A stretch of DNA of 64,000 bases from Streptomyces tropicalis (GTDB lineage Bacteria; Actinomycetota; Actinomycetes; Streptomycetales; Streptomycetaceae): NCBI RefSeq assembly GCF_029269835.1, contig NZ_JARJBB010000008.1, positions 186,001 to 250,000 on the forward strand, in the 5' to 3' direction. How positions within the stretch are numbered: the first letter of the stretch is position 1; each line of letters begins with the position of its first letter. The position numbers and the translations under genes are program-made. Shown in pieces: positions 23,509 through 31,457 of this stretch. Below the pieces are notes generated by a model. The model saw only the letters and a program-made list of their open reading frames with translations, was not told the origin of the DNA and made no database searches.

Positions 23509-24609
23509 TCAGTGCGCGATGTCCGCGTGGCCCGCGACCTCCTGCGGGCTGCGCGGACCGGGGCCCACATAGCGGGCCGAGGGCCGCACCAGGCGGCCGG
23601 TGCGCTTCTGCTCCAGGATGTGCGCCGACCAGCCGGCGGTCCGCGCGCAGGTGAACATGGACGTGAACATGTGCGCCGGGACCTGGGCGAAGTCCAGCAT
23701 GATCGCCGCCCAGAACTCCACGTTGGTGGCCAGCACCCGGTCCGGCCGGCGGTTGTGCAGCTCCTCCAGCGCCGCCTTCTCCAGCGCCTCCGCGATCTCG
23801 AAGCGCGGGGCGCCCAGCTCGCGCGCCGTCCGCCGCAGCACCCGCGCCCGCGGGTCCTCCGCCCGGTACACCCGGTGCCCGAAGCCCATCAGCCGCTCAC
23901 CGCGGTCGAGCGCCTGCTTGACGTAGCCCACCGCGTCGCCGGTCCGCTCGATCTCCTCGATCATCCCGAGCACGCGGGACGGGGCGCCGCCGTGCAGCGG
24001 GCCCGACATGGCACCCACCGCGCCCGACAGGGCGGCCGCCACGTCGGCCCCGGTGGAGGCGATGACCCGGGCGGTGAAGGTGGACGCGTTCATGCCGTGC
24101 TCCGCGGCGGACGTCCAGTAGGCGTCGACCGCCGCAACGTGCTTGGGGTCCGGCTCGCCGCGCCAGCGGATCATGAAGCGCTCGGTGATGGACTGCGCCT
24201 TGTCGATCTCCCGCTGCGGCACCATCGGCAGGCCCTGCCCGCGCGCCGACTGCGCGACGTAGGACAGCGCCATCACGGCCGCCCGGGCCAGGTCGTCGCG
24301 GGCCCGCTCCGCGTCGATGTCGAGCAGCGGCCTCAGCCCCCACACCGGCGCCAGCATCGCCAGCGCCGACTGCACGTCCACGCGGATGTCGCCGGAGTGC
24401 ACCGGGATGGGGAAGGGCTCGGCGGGCGGCAGACCGGGGTTGAAGGCGCCGTCCACGAGCAGTCCCCACACGTTGCCGAAGGAGACGTGGCCGACGAGTT
24501 CCTCGATGTCGACGCCCCGGTACCGCAGGGCGCCGCCCTCCTTGTCCGGTTCGGCGATCTCCGTCTCGAACGCGACGACTCCCTCGAGTCCGGGTACGAA
24601 GTCGGACAT
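23509..24609 (-). CDS. Citrate synthase (CitA2-like)
   Basis: A 366-residue type I citrate synthase family enzyme: acetyl-CoA + oxaloacetate gives citrate. Catalytic motifs are present: SGPLHGGAPSRV (first active-site His), GFGHRVYRAEDPRA (second His and oxaloacetate Arg) and the NVEFWAAIMLDFAQVP segment with the catalytic Asp. The start at 24609 has GAGGAG just upstream. Streptomyces carry several paralogues; this shorter form next to pdxH is probably not the main TCA enzyme, and methylcitrate activity cannot be excluded. It is divergent from pdxH across 291 bp. Confidence 0.9.
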   Translation of the reverse strand: MSDFVPGLEGVVAFETEIAEPDKEGGALRYRGVDIEELVGHVSFGNVWGLLVDGAFNPGLPPAEPFPIPVHSGDIRVDVQSALAMLAPVWGLRPLLDIDAERARDDLARAAVMALSYVAQSARGQGLPMVPQREIDKAQSITERFMIRWRGEPDPKHVAAVDAYWTSAAEHGMNASTFTARVIASTGADVAAALSGAVGAMSGPLHGGAPSRVLGMIEEIERTGDAVGYVKQALDRGERLMGFGHRVYRAEDPRARVLRRTARELGAPRFEIAEALEKAALEELHNRRPDRVLATNVEFWAAIMLDFAQVPAHMFTSMFTCARTAGWSAHILEQKRTGRLVRPSARYVGPGPRSPQEVAGHADIAH

Positions 24610-24900
24610 CAGGCGGCTCCTCGTGATGTGTGCGGCGGATGACGCGGTGGGGACGCCGGCCAGGTGCCGGACGCCGGGAAGGCGCGTCCGCGGCAGGGAT
24701 CCCCGGTCGCGGCGGCGACTCGCGGTCCGCTGCGGACATTCCTGTCATGCCCCGTGCGGTCGGCCATCACCCCACCGGAAACGGCAGCAGCACGATAACC
24801 CCGTGTGTCACGGTTGGGGAGGGTGCGCGGCACCCGGTGCCAGGAGCGGACCCGATGACACCCCCACCGGTCCCCCGTAGCCGTAGGGCAGGATGACCGC

Positions 24901-25596
24901 GTGACCGACGAAGAAGCCGGACCCCGTCGGCAGGGCCGAGAGGGCGCTCCCGCCGACCCCGCCTCCATGCGCAAGCACTACCGGGCCGAGGGGCTGTCCG
25001 AGACCGACCTGGCCGACACGCCCGTGGCGCAGTTCGCCCGCTGGTTCCAGCAGGCCGCCGTGGAGGCCGGGCTGTTCGAGCCCAACGCGATGATCGTCTC
25101 CACCGCGGACGCCGACGGCCGCCCCAGCGCGCGCACGGTCCTGCTGAAGGCCTTCGACGAGCACGGCTTCGTCTTCTACACCAACTACGAGTCCCGCAAG
25201 GCCCGCGACCTCGCCGAGAACCCGCACGTCTCGCTGCTCTTCCCGTGGCATCCGATGGCCCGCCAGGTCATCGTCCAGGGCGTCGCCCGGCGAACCGGGC
25301 GCGACGAGACCGCCGCCTACTTCCGCAGCCGCCCGCACGGCTCCCAGCTCGGCGCCTGGGCCAGCGCCCAGTCCACGGTGGTGGCCTCCCGGGCGGACCT
25401 CGACGCCGCCTACGCGGAGCTGGCCGCCCGCCACCCGGAGGGCGAGCAGGTGCCCGTGCCGCCGCACTGGGGCGGCTTCCGGGTCGCCCCGCGGAGCGTG
25501 GAGTTCTGGCAGGGCCGGGAGAACCGCCTCCACGACCGGCTGCGCTACGTCGCCGAGCCGGACGGCGGCTGGCGGGTGGAGCGCCTGAGCCCCTGA
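24901..25596 (+). CDS. pdxH: Pyridoxamine 5'-phosphate oxidase
   Basis: A 231-residue FMN enzyme oxidising pyridoxamine or pyridoxine phosphate to pyridoxal 5'-phosphate. FMN and substrate motifs are typical: RTVLLKAFDEHGFVFYTNYESRKA, HPMARQVIVQGVA, SRPHGSQLGAWAS and the C-terminal VEFWQGRENRLHDR. The GTG start at 24901 is preceded by GGCAGGATGACC, with no strong SD. It supplies the PLP used by SerC and others in the window. The divergent gap to citrate synthase holds promoter-like sequence but no clear operator. Confidence 0.93.
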   Translation: MTDEEAGPRRQGREGAPADPASMRKHYRAEGLSETDLADTPVAQFARWFQQAAVEAGLFEPNAMIVSTADADGRPSARTVLLKAFDEHGFVFYTNYESRKARDLAENPHVSLLFPWHPMARQVIVQGVARRTGRDETAAYFRSRPHGSQLGAWASAQSTVVASRADLDAAYAELAARHPEGEQVPVPPHWGGFRVAPRSVEFWQGRENRLHDRLRYVAEPDGGWRVERLSP

Positions 25597-25632
25597 CCGC
25601 GTGGGGCCGGGCCGGCGCCCGCAGACGCAGAC

Positions 25633-25694
25633 GACCCGCGGGCCTGGTCCTCGCGAGGAGGAGCCGGCCGGACGTGCCGGCAAGCCCGCGGGTC
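25633..25694. terminator. Bidirectional hairpin after pdxH
   Basis: Arms GACCCGCGGGC (25633-25643) and GCCCGCGGGTC (25684-25694) form an 11-bp perfect stem. The 40-base loop itself contains GCCGGCCGG-type pairing. It can end pdxH transcription on the plus strand and the candidate small RNA on the minus strand. Confidence 0.6.
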
Positions 25695-25775
25695 GGGTGA
25701 CTGCTTGGGATGGGGCCGGCTGCACGCGTCTTCCACGTGCCGGTCCGGCACCGCACTCGGTGGGGTGACGGGCCG

Positions 25776-25814
25776 CTAGCCCGCAGTCACCTCACGCGTC
25801 CGGTTTCCATACAT
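25776..25814 (-). CDS. 12-residue peptide frame inside the candidate small RNA
   Basis: ATG at 25814 with GGGAGGT about 10 bases upstream encodes MYGNRTREVTAG and stops with TAG. An overlapping frame from the ATG at 25810 gives 7 codons. The good ribosome-binding site so close to a predicted promoter argues that it is translated, perhaps as a regulatory leader. It is too short for homology. Confidence 0.35.
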   Translation of the reverse strand: MYGNRTREVTAG

Positions 25815-25847
25815 CTGCCGAACCACCTCCCTTCTCGTGTACCCCCC

Positions 25848-25876
25848 ACCCTAGGAACGCGCCGGGCCCGTATCAA
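25848..25876 (-). promoter_or_regulatory. Housekeeping-type promoter of the candidate small RNA
   Basis: On the minus strand: -35 TTGATA (25876-25871), 17-bp spacer, -10 TAGGGT (25853-25848). This is one of the best HrdB-like promoter matches in the window. Confidence 0.6.
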
Positions 25877-26021
25877 CCGTTTTTTCGGTGCGCAGGCGTG
25901 ACCCCGTGACGGGGCGGCGGACGGTACCCGGCGGATCGGTGTGCGGGGAGCGGATCGGACACGCGCGGCCGACGGCGACGGCGTGCACGTGGTGACCCGG
26001 TCGGTCCGGGCCGCGGCCGGC

Positions 26022-26981
26022 TCAGCCGGTGAGGACCGTGTCGAGGAAGGTCTCGATGGCGGCGCGCCAGGCGTCCGGCTGGTCGTAGTGGACGAGGTGG
26101 CCGGCGTCGGAGACCTCCGCGTACTGGCCGCGGGGCAGGACGCGGACCATCTCCTGGGCCTCGGCGCGGCCCAGTTCGCCGTCGAGGCCGCGGACGACGA
26201 GGGCGGGGCAGCGGACCTGGGCCAGCTCCTCCCAGTGCGCGTCGTAGACCCAGGTCTCCCGGGACTGGAGCATCCGCTCCGGTTCGAAGACGGGGCGCCA
26301 GCCGTCGGGGCACTCGTGCATGACCTCGGCGTAGAAGGCGCCGCGGGCGGGGTTGGGGCGCTCCACCCAGGGGTCGTCCTCGCCGAACCACTTGCGCACG
26401 TCGGCGAGGGTGGCGAAGGGGGTGGGCCAGGCCCGGAACCAGTCCTCCCACTCGCGCTGGGAGGCCGCACCGAGGGCGGAGGCCCGCATGTCGCAGATGA
26501 TCAGGCCGCGGACCAGGTCGGGGCGCTTCGCGGCGAGCTGCCAGGCGGTGAGGGCGCCCATGGCATGGCCGACGACGACCGCCGGGCCGAGGCCGAGCTG
26601 CTCGACGGCGGCCTCCGCGTCGTCGACGTACGCCTCACGGGTGTACGCCGCGCGGGGCGGCTTGGCGCTCTGGCCGTGGCCGCGCTGGTCCAGCGCGACG
26701 GCGCGGTGCCGCTCGGACAGCCAGCGGGCGGTGGAGGCCCAGTGGGAGGCCCGGCCCATGAGGCCGTGCAGTAACAACACCCCGGAGCCCCGCCCGGCCG
26801 GGACGTCCGCCGGATCGGGCGGGCCGGCCGGATCCGGCCCGGACGCCCGGCCGCGGACCGGCTGCCCCGGCCCGGCCTGCCGGGGCAGCACCGGCGCCGG
26901 ACCCGTCTTGGGCGGGTCGGCGAACTCCCAGGCGGCAAGGCGCACGCCACCCGTGCCGATCACGTCGATGCGTCGCGTCAT
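26022..26981 (-). CDS. Alpha/beta hydrolase fold protein lacking the nucleophile
   Basis: A 319-residue protein with the alpha/beta hydrolase core: oxyanion-loop HGLMGRASHW, LDQRGHGQS, and Asp and His members of the triad in VVRGLDGEL and SDAGHLVHY. At the nucleophile elbow, where G-x-S-x-G is expected, it reads GHAMG: the codon at 26562-26564 is Ala (GCC). Either the protein is non-hydrolytic (binding, scaffold or lyase role) or another residue substitutes. A Pro/Gly-rich insert occupies about residues 25-65. The start at 26981 is preceded by the palindromic promoter region at 27133-27161. Confidence 0.8.
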   Translation of the reverse strand: MTRRIDVIGTGGVRLAAWEFADPPKTGPAPVLPRQAGPGQPVRGRASGPDPAGPPDPADVPAGRGSGVLLLHGLMGRASHWASTARWLSERHRAVALDQRGHGQSAKPPRAAYTREAYVDDAEAAVEQLGLGPAVVVGHAMGALTAWQLAAKRPDLVRGLIICDMRASALGAASQREWEDWFRAWPTPFATLADVRKWFGEDDPWVERPNPARGAFYAEVMHECPDGWRPVFEPERMLQSRETWVYDAHWEELAQVRCPALVVRGLDGELGRAEAQEMVRVLPRGQYAEVSDAGHLVHYDQPDAWRAAIETFLDTVLTG

Positions 26982-27132
26982 TGGCCCTGGTACCCCCCTG
27001 GCTCCGCTCGGACCGGCCGCGGCCCCGCCGGCGGGTCCCCAGGGCCGTGGCCCCTCCGCCGTCGTGCCGCCGCCCTGCCGGTCTCGTCATGCACCTTCTT
27101 GTAGCGCACGTCCGGTGTGGCCCGTCACTCCC

Positions 27133-27161
27133 ACGCTATCGAAAGCTCATTCGAGAATGAG
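27133..27161 (-). promoter_or_regulatory. Palindromic operator upstream of the hydrolase gene
   Basis: A perfect 16-bp palindrome CTCATTCGAGAATGAG (27146-27161) lies just upstream of a -10-like TAGCGT (27138-27133, minus strand), so it would cover the spacer and -35. The regulator is unknown. The rest of 26982-27485 (about 500 bp) holds two hairpins (27321-27350, 27418-27437) and no supported gene. Confidence 0.5.
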
Positions 27162-27320
27162 GGCCGTGCAAGGAAACACCCCTCGTTCGAGTGACCCTCC
27201 TCGAGGCATGATCGCCGCCGCCGAGGGGAGATCTTCAACGGGAGGCGGGCCGCTCGGGGAAATCGGTCCGAAGGGGACGACCCTGGGAGCTCGGGGCTCC
27301 GGGTCGGCACAGGGGAGGAC

Positions 27321-27350
27321 AGGCCCCGGCGCCCTGCGGCGCCGGGGCCT
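27321..27350 (-). terminator. Hairpin downstream of dmdR1
   Basis: A perfect 13-bp stem AGGCCCCGGCGCC with loop CTGC, 136 bases past the dmdR1 stop. A second perfect hairpin (CGCAGCGC/GCGCTGCG, 27418-27437) lies between it and the gene. Confidence 0.7.
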
Positions 27351-27485
27351 TCCGCGTCTGCTCGGCACATCCTCCCGCCCCCTTACGGTCCTATGCCTTC
27401 CGCGACAGCCTCGCACGCGCAGCGCCCGAGCGCTGCGATTCGGCGCACGCGGGCCCGGATTCGCCGCGATCGCGGAGCGGCCCGC

Positions 27486-28178
27486 TCAGCGCTTGGCGAC
27501 GAAGACGTGGGACGCGACGTCCGCCGCCAGCTCGGCCGCCTCGCCGCCGCTGCCGACGAGCACCCCGCCCGCCGCCCCGGTCACGCTGACCACCGAGCCC
27601 GGCTGCACCCCCGCGCGCCGCAGCGTGTGCATCAGCTGCGCGTCCGTCTGGATCGGCTCGCCGATGCGCCGCACGACGACCGTCATGCCGTCGCCGCCCG
27701 GGTCCAGGTCGGCCAGCGACACCATGCCCTCGTCGAGGAACGGGTGGGCGCCGTCCTTCTCGCCCAGCTCCTCCAGGCCCGGGATCGGATTGCCGTACGG
27801 CGACTCGGTGGGGTGGCGCAGCAGCTCCAGCACGCGGCGCTCCACCGCCTCGCTCATCACGTGCTCCCAGCGGCACGCCTCGGCGTGCACCTGCTCCCAC
27901 TCCAGGCCGATCACGTCGACCAGCAGGCACTCGGCGAGCCGGTGCTTGCGCATCACGCGCGTGGCCAGCCGGCGGCCCTCGTCCGTGAACTCCAGGTGCC
28001 GGTCCGCGGCCACGGCGACGAGGCCGTCGCGCTCCATCCGGGCGACGGTCTGGCTCACGGTGGGCCCGCTCTGGTCGAGCCGCTCCGCGATCCGGGCGCG
28101 CATGGGGACGACGCCTTCCTCCTCCAGCTCGAGGATGGTGCGGAGATACATCTCCGTGGTGTCGATCAGTCCGGACAT
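27486..28178 (-). CDS. dmdR1: Iron-dependent repressor of the DtxR family
   Basis: A 230-residue DtxR/DmdR regulator controlling siderophore and iron genes by binding Fe(II) and iron boxes. The winged helix is about residues 1-65 (MSGLIDTTEMYLRTILELEEEG, SGPTVSQTVARMERDGL). Metal-site residues are in the dimerisation domain (RHRLAECLLVDVIGLEWEQVHAEACRWEHVMS: Cys/Glu/His cluster) and an SH3-like C-terminal domain follows. It is divergent from nagS as in S. coelicolor. There an antiparallel gene, adm, overlapping dmdR1 has been reported; long plus-strand frames cross this gene here too. Confidence 0.93.
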   Translation of the reverse strand: MSGLIDTTEMYLRTILELEEEGVVPMRARIAERLDQSGPTVSQTVARMERDGLVAVAADRHLEFTDEGRRLATRVMRKHRLAECLLVDVIGLEWEQVHAEACRWEHVMSEAVERRVLELLRHPTESPYGNPIPGLEELGEKDGAHPFLDEGMVSLADLDPGGDGMTVVVRRIGEPIQTDAQLMHTLRRAGVQPGSVVSVTGAAGGVLVGSGGEAAELAADVASHVFVAKR

Positions 28179-28364
28179 ACGTGCCCCTCGATTACCTCTG
28201 CCGGAGACTCGGCGGCTCCCGGCGCGTGCGCTGGCCCTGGATTCAATTCTGACGCATACCACCGACAACCGGAGCGCGCCGCGGGAACCGCGGCTCCCGC
28301 GGCGCCGTCCGCCACCGCGGGCGCCCGCGCGCCGCCACGCCGTCGGGCGCCACCGGTCACCGTA

Positions 28365-28394
28365 TTGACACGGATCTGGTCCAGACCTCACCGT
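28365..28394 (+). promoter_or_regulatory. nagS promoter with DasR-type (dre) operator
   Basis: The -35 TTGACA (28365-28370) is perfect; CACCGT (28389-28394) fits as -10 at 18 bp. The spacer contains TCTGGTCCAGACCTCA (28375-28390), whose TGGTC-x-AGACC core matches the GlcNAc-responsive DasR consensus ACTGGTCTAGACCAGT. DasR bound here would block the promoter. Confidence 0.65.
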
Positions 28395-28457
28395 GATCCG
28401 CGACACACCGACACACCACCCCGGCCCACAGAGCCCGACACCGAGAAGGGACCCCGG

Positions 28458-29213
28458 ATGAGCGACCGCACGCCGGCCGGCCAGTTCTTCGACGCCGCCA
28501 TCGGCCTGCTCCGGCGGGTCCGCGACGAGGAGGCCGGGCCGATCGAGGCCGCCGGCACGCTGCTGGCCGACACGGTGGCCGCCGGGGGCCGCCTCTTCGC
28601 GTTCGGCGCCGGGCACTCCTCGCTGGCCGCCCAGGACATCGTCTACCGGGCCGGCGGGCTGGCCCTGATGAACCTGCTCGCCGTGCCCGGCACCGTCGGC
28701 GTCGACGTCGTCCCGGCCACCCTCGGCTCCGCCCTGGAGCGCGTCGACGGTCTCGCCACCGCCGTCCTGGAGACCTCCCCGCTCCGCGCCGGGGACGCCC
28801 TGGTGGTCGTGTCCCTGTCCGGCCGCAACGCCCTCCCCGTGGAGATGGCCCACACGGCGCGCTCGCTCGGCGTGCGGGTCGTCGGCGTCACCTCCGTCGC
28901 CTACGCCGACGCGACCACGTCCCGCCACTCCTCGGGGACCTACCTGAAGGACCACTGCGACGTCGTCCTCGACTCGAAGATCGCGCCCGGGGACGCCGAA
29001 CTCACCCTGGACACGGTCGCGGCACCCTTCGCCCCGGCCTCCACCGTCGTCACCTCGGCCCTGCTCCAGGCGGTCATGGCCACCACCGCCGGGATCCTCG
29101 CCGACCGCGGCATCGAGCCCCCGCTGCTGCGCTCGGGCAACGTCGACGGCGGCCACGAGTGGAACGGCCGCGTCTTCGACACGTACGCCGACCGCATCTT
29201 CTACCGCCGCTGA
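28458..29213 (+). CDS. nagS: SIS-domain GlcNAc-6-phosphate dehydratase (NagS-like)
   Basis: A 251-residue sugar-isomerase (SIS) domain protein. Phosphosugar-binding loops are GAGHSSLA (residues 51-58) and SLSGRN (118-123). In S. coelicolor the protein divergent from dmdR1 was reported as NagS, which dehydrates N-acetylglucosamine-6-phosphate and underlies aminosugar toxicity (recalled). Gene order and the dre-like operator support the same identity here. ATG 28458 follows GAAGGGACC. It is expected to be cytoplasmic and induced when DasR is released by GlcN-6-P. Confidence 0.82.
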   Translation: MSDRTPAGQFFDAAIGLLRRVRDEEAGPIEAAGTLLADTVAAGGRLFAFGAGHSSLAAQDIVYRAGGLALMNLLAVPGTVGVDVVPATLGSALERVDGLATAVLETSPLRAGDALVVVSLSGRNALPVEMAHTARSLGVRVVGVTSVAYADATTSRHSSGTYLKDHCDVVLDSKIAPGDAELTLDTVAAPFAPASTVVTSALLQAVMATTAGILADRGIEPPLLRSGNVDGGHEWNGRVFDTYADRIFYRR

Positions 29214-29310
29214 ACCGGCCGGCTCCGGCCGCGGCGGACCGGGGCCGACCCCTCCCCGCCCCGGCCGCACCGCGGTCGACCCCGCCGCGGGCCCGGGGTC
29301 GGCTGCCGCC

Positions 29311-29790
29311 ATGTCCACGCTGCGCATCGAACCCGCCACCGGCGACGGCCTCCTCCGCGACAGGCGGCACGTGCACAACACGATCGTGCCGCCGGCCGCG
29401 CCGGCCCTCGACGAGGTGCGCGAGCGCGCCGGGCGCAACCGGCTGGAGAACGCCTGCCTCGGCGACGTCCTCGTCGGCTGTTCCACCGTCCGCCCGCCCG
29501 CCGGCCGGCCCGGACGCGGCCGCCACGGTCATCGCGCGCGTGCTGCCCGGGCACCGTCGGCTCGGCCACGGCGCGGCCCTGTACGAGCGGGGCCTCGCCC
29601 ACGCGCGGGCACTCGGCGCGCGGGCGGTGGAGACCGTGGTCGTGGCCGCCGCCGACGACGGCGTCCGGTTCGCGCGGGCCCGCGGGTTCGCCGAGGTGGA
29701 GCGGTACGTGATGCCCGGCGAGTCGGACCTGGGATCACCCGGCGGCTGGACCGGGACCCCGCGCGGGACGTGCCGCCGCCCGCCGCCGGG
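29311..29790 (+). pseudogene. Frameshifted GNAT acetyltransferase
   Basis: The first frame (from ATG 29311) encodes NTIVPPAAPALDEV and LGDVLVGCSTVRPPAGRP. Near 29510 the homology jumps one frame to AAATVIARVLPGHRRLGHGA and ARGFAEVERYVM, which are motif A and the C-terminal strand of a GNAT enzyme. The expected N-terminal substrate region is short and the C-terminal WIDL-type ending is lost. The reading frame is intact in neither half, so this is probably a decayed gene; a sequencing error at 29510 is the alternative. Confidence 0.65.
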
Positions 29791-29930
29791 GCCCCGGCCG
29801 GAGCGTGATTCCTTCAATCTCCCGCCATCTTGCGGGAACCCGGTGTGCGTTGCGTCACGTTCGAGTTGAATGAGAGGCAGTGAGCGGATCGACGCGCCGT
29901 GCGTGCGGACGCAGCCTGCAGGGGGTCCAG

Positions 29931-31340
29931 GTGAGTGCTTCCCGGCGTAGTGGGACCACCGGCGAACTGGGGCCGGACGAGCCCGGGCGGGACGGCCCGC
30001 CCGTCCCCGGGTCCGACCTGCTGGCCGCCCTGCTGGACGGGATGGACGCGGCCCTGTGCGCCCTCGACGCCCGCGGCGTCGTCACCCACTGGAACCGCGA
30101 GGCGGAGCGCATCCTCGGCTGGACCGCCGCCGAGGCGGTCGGCCGGTCCGGCTTCGCCGGGTGGGCCGTGCGCCGCGCCGACGCCGAGGAGGTCGAGGCG
30201 CGGCTGATGTCCGCCATGCGGGCCCCGGGCCGGCAGGTGCACGAGTTCGCGCTGCTCACCAAGGACGGCGGCCGCGTCCTGGTGCGGACCCAGTCCGCGG
30301 CCGTGCGCGGACCGGACGGTGCGCCCGCGGGCGTGTACTGCGCCTTCAGCGAGGTGCACGCGCAGATCGACCTGGAGCGCTCCATCGCCCTGAGCGAGGC
30401 GCTGTTCGAGGACGCCTCCTGGGGCGTCGTCCTCGTCGACGCCGACCTGCGGCCCGCCGCGGTCAACGCGTACGCCGCGCGGGCGCTGGGCACCGGCCGC
30501 TCCGCCGCGCTCGGGCGGCCGCTCGGCGAACTGCTCGACCAGGGCGCGGAGGAGGTCGAGAGCGCCCTCACCCACGTCCTGGCCGAGGGCGCGCCTCCCG
30601 CGCCGGCCGAGATCCGGGTGAGCGTGCGCGGCCAGGAGGACGAGCGGCGGCGCTGCTGGCGCAGCGGCTTCGTGCGGCTGGCCTCGCCGCTCGCGGAGGA
30701 GCCGGTGCCGCTCGGGGTCGCCTGGCTGTTCACCGACGTCACCGAGGCCCGGCAGGGCGAGCAGGAGGCGGCGCTGCTGCGGTTCCGCAGCAATCAGCTG
30801 CACCGGGCCGCCCGGGCCGCCGCCGAGTGCGAGGACCCCGTGGAGGCGGCCACCGTGCACCTCGACTTCGCGCTCGCCGGCTTCGCCGACCACGCCTTGG
30901 TCGACCGGCCGGCCGGCGGCGTCCTCAGCGGCGACGGGCCGCCCGCCCCGGTCCGGCTGGTGCGGATGGCGGCCACGCCCTCCCGGGGCCCCGGGCCGAG
31001 CCTGCCCGGCGGACGGGCCGGCCTCCCCGTCGGCTACGGCGAGGGGCACCCCGCCGTGCAGTGCGTCGAGCGGACCGGGTCGGTGCGGGCCGGAGCGGGC
31101 GCGGTGCCGGCCGACCGGTCCCGCGAGTGGGCCCTGTCCCGCAAGTGGCCGGCGGACACCGTGCACGCCCTGTGCGCGGTGCTGCGCAGCCGGGGCCGCA
31201 CGCTGGGCGTGGTGACCTTCCTGCGCAGCTCCGGCCGCGCACCCTTCGAGCGCATCGACACCGCGTACGCCGAGGACGTCGCCGCCCGCATCGCCGCGTC
31301 CCTGGACCTGGCGACCCTCATGCAGCCGGACCGGCCCTGA
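29931..31340 (+). CDS. PAS/GAF-domain sensory protein
   Basis: A 469-residue soluble signalling protein. A PAS domain spans about residues 30-155 (AALCALDARGVVTHWNREAERILGWTA is the canonical PAS core), a second PAS-like segment about 160-280 (ALFEDASWGVVLVDADLRP), and a GAF-like domain about 300-460 (LGVVTFLRSSGRAPFERIDTAYAEDVAARIA). The PP2C phosphatase that usually follows in Streptomyces relatives (RsbU-type) is absent, so it may pass the signal to a partner. GTG 29931 is chosen; an in-frame GTG at 29880 with GAGAGG upstream would add 17 residues. Confidence 0.82.
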   Translation: MSASRRSGTTGELGPDEPGRDGPPVPGSDLLAALLDGMDAALCALDARGVVTHWNREAERILGWTAAEAVGRSGFAGWAVRRADAEEVEARLMSAMRAPGRQVHEFALLTKDGGRVLVRTQSAAVRGPDGAPAGVYCAFSEVHAQIDLERSIALSEALFEDASWGVVLVDADLRPAAVNAYAARALGTGRSAALGRPLGELLDQGAEEVESALTHVLAEGAPPAPAEIRVSVRGQEDERRRCWRSGFVRLASPLAEEPVPLGVAWLFTDVTEARQGEQEAALLRFRSNQLHRAARAAAECEDPVEAATVHLDFALAGFADHALVDRPAGGVLSGDGPPAPVRLVRMAATPSRGPGPSLPGGRAGLPVGYGEGHPAVQCVERTGSVRAGAGAVPADRSREWALSRKWPADTVHALCAVLRSRGRTLGVVTFLRSSGRAPFERIDTAYAEDVAARIAASLDLATLMQPDRP

Positions 31341-31353
31341 CCGCATCCGCCGC

Positions 31354-31399
31354 CCGTGCCGGCCGGGACCGGCCCCCGCGGCCGTCCGCGCCGGCACGG
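31354..31399. terminator. Convergent terminator
   Basis: Arms CCGTGCCGGC (31354-31363) and GCCGGCACGG (31390-31399) form a 10-bp stem between the PAS gene and the convergent ABC permease gene. Confidence 0.5.
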
Positions 31400-31457
31400 A
31401 CGGACCGTGTGCGCCGGCCGGGACGGACCGCGGCCCGGTGCGCGAGGCGGGCGCGGC

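Larger units (their letters stand above)
25625..25841 (-). ncRNA. Candidate small RNA with a short coding frame
   Basis: A minus-strand unit of about 200 nt in the gap between pdxH and the alpha/beta hydrolase gene. It has a near-consensus promoter (TTGATA-17-TAGGGT), predicted start about 25840, a Shine-Dalgarno plus 12-codon frame near its 5' end, a compact hairpin GTGCCG-GAC-CGGCAC, and the GACCCGCGGGC stem at its 3' end. No gene follows on the same strand before the antisense pdxH gene, so it looks like a stand-alone RNA or dual-function sRNA. The family is not recognised; no expression evidence is available here. Confidence 0.45.

Noticed and set aside
25597..26021. Considered as a tRNA or tmRNA gene
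   Set aside because: No cloverleaf, T-loop GTTCRAATC or CCA-type end; the structure fits promoter, short frame and terminator instead.
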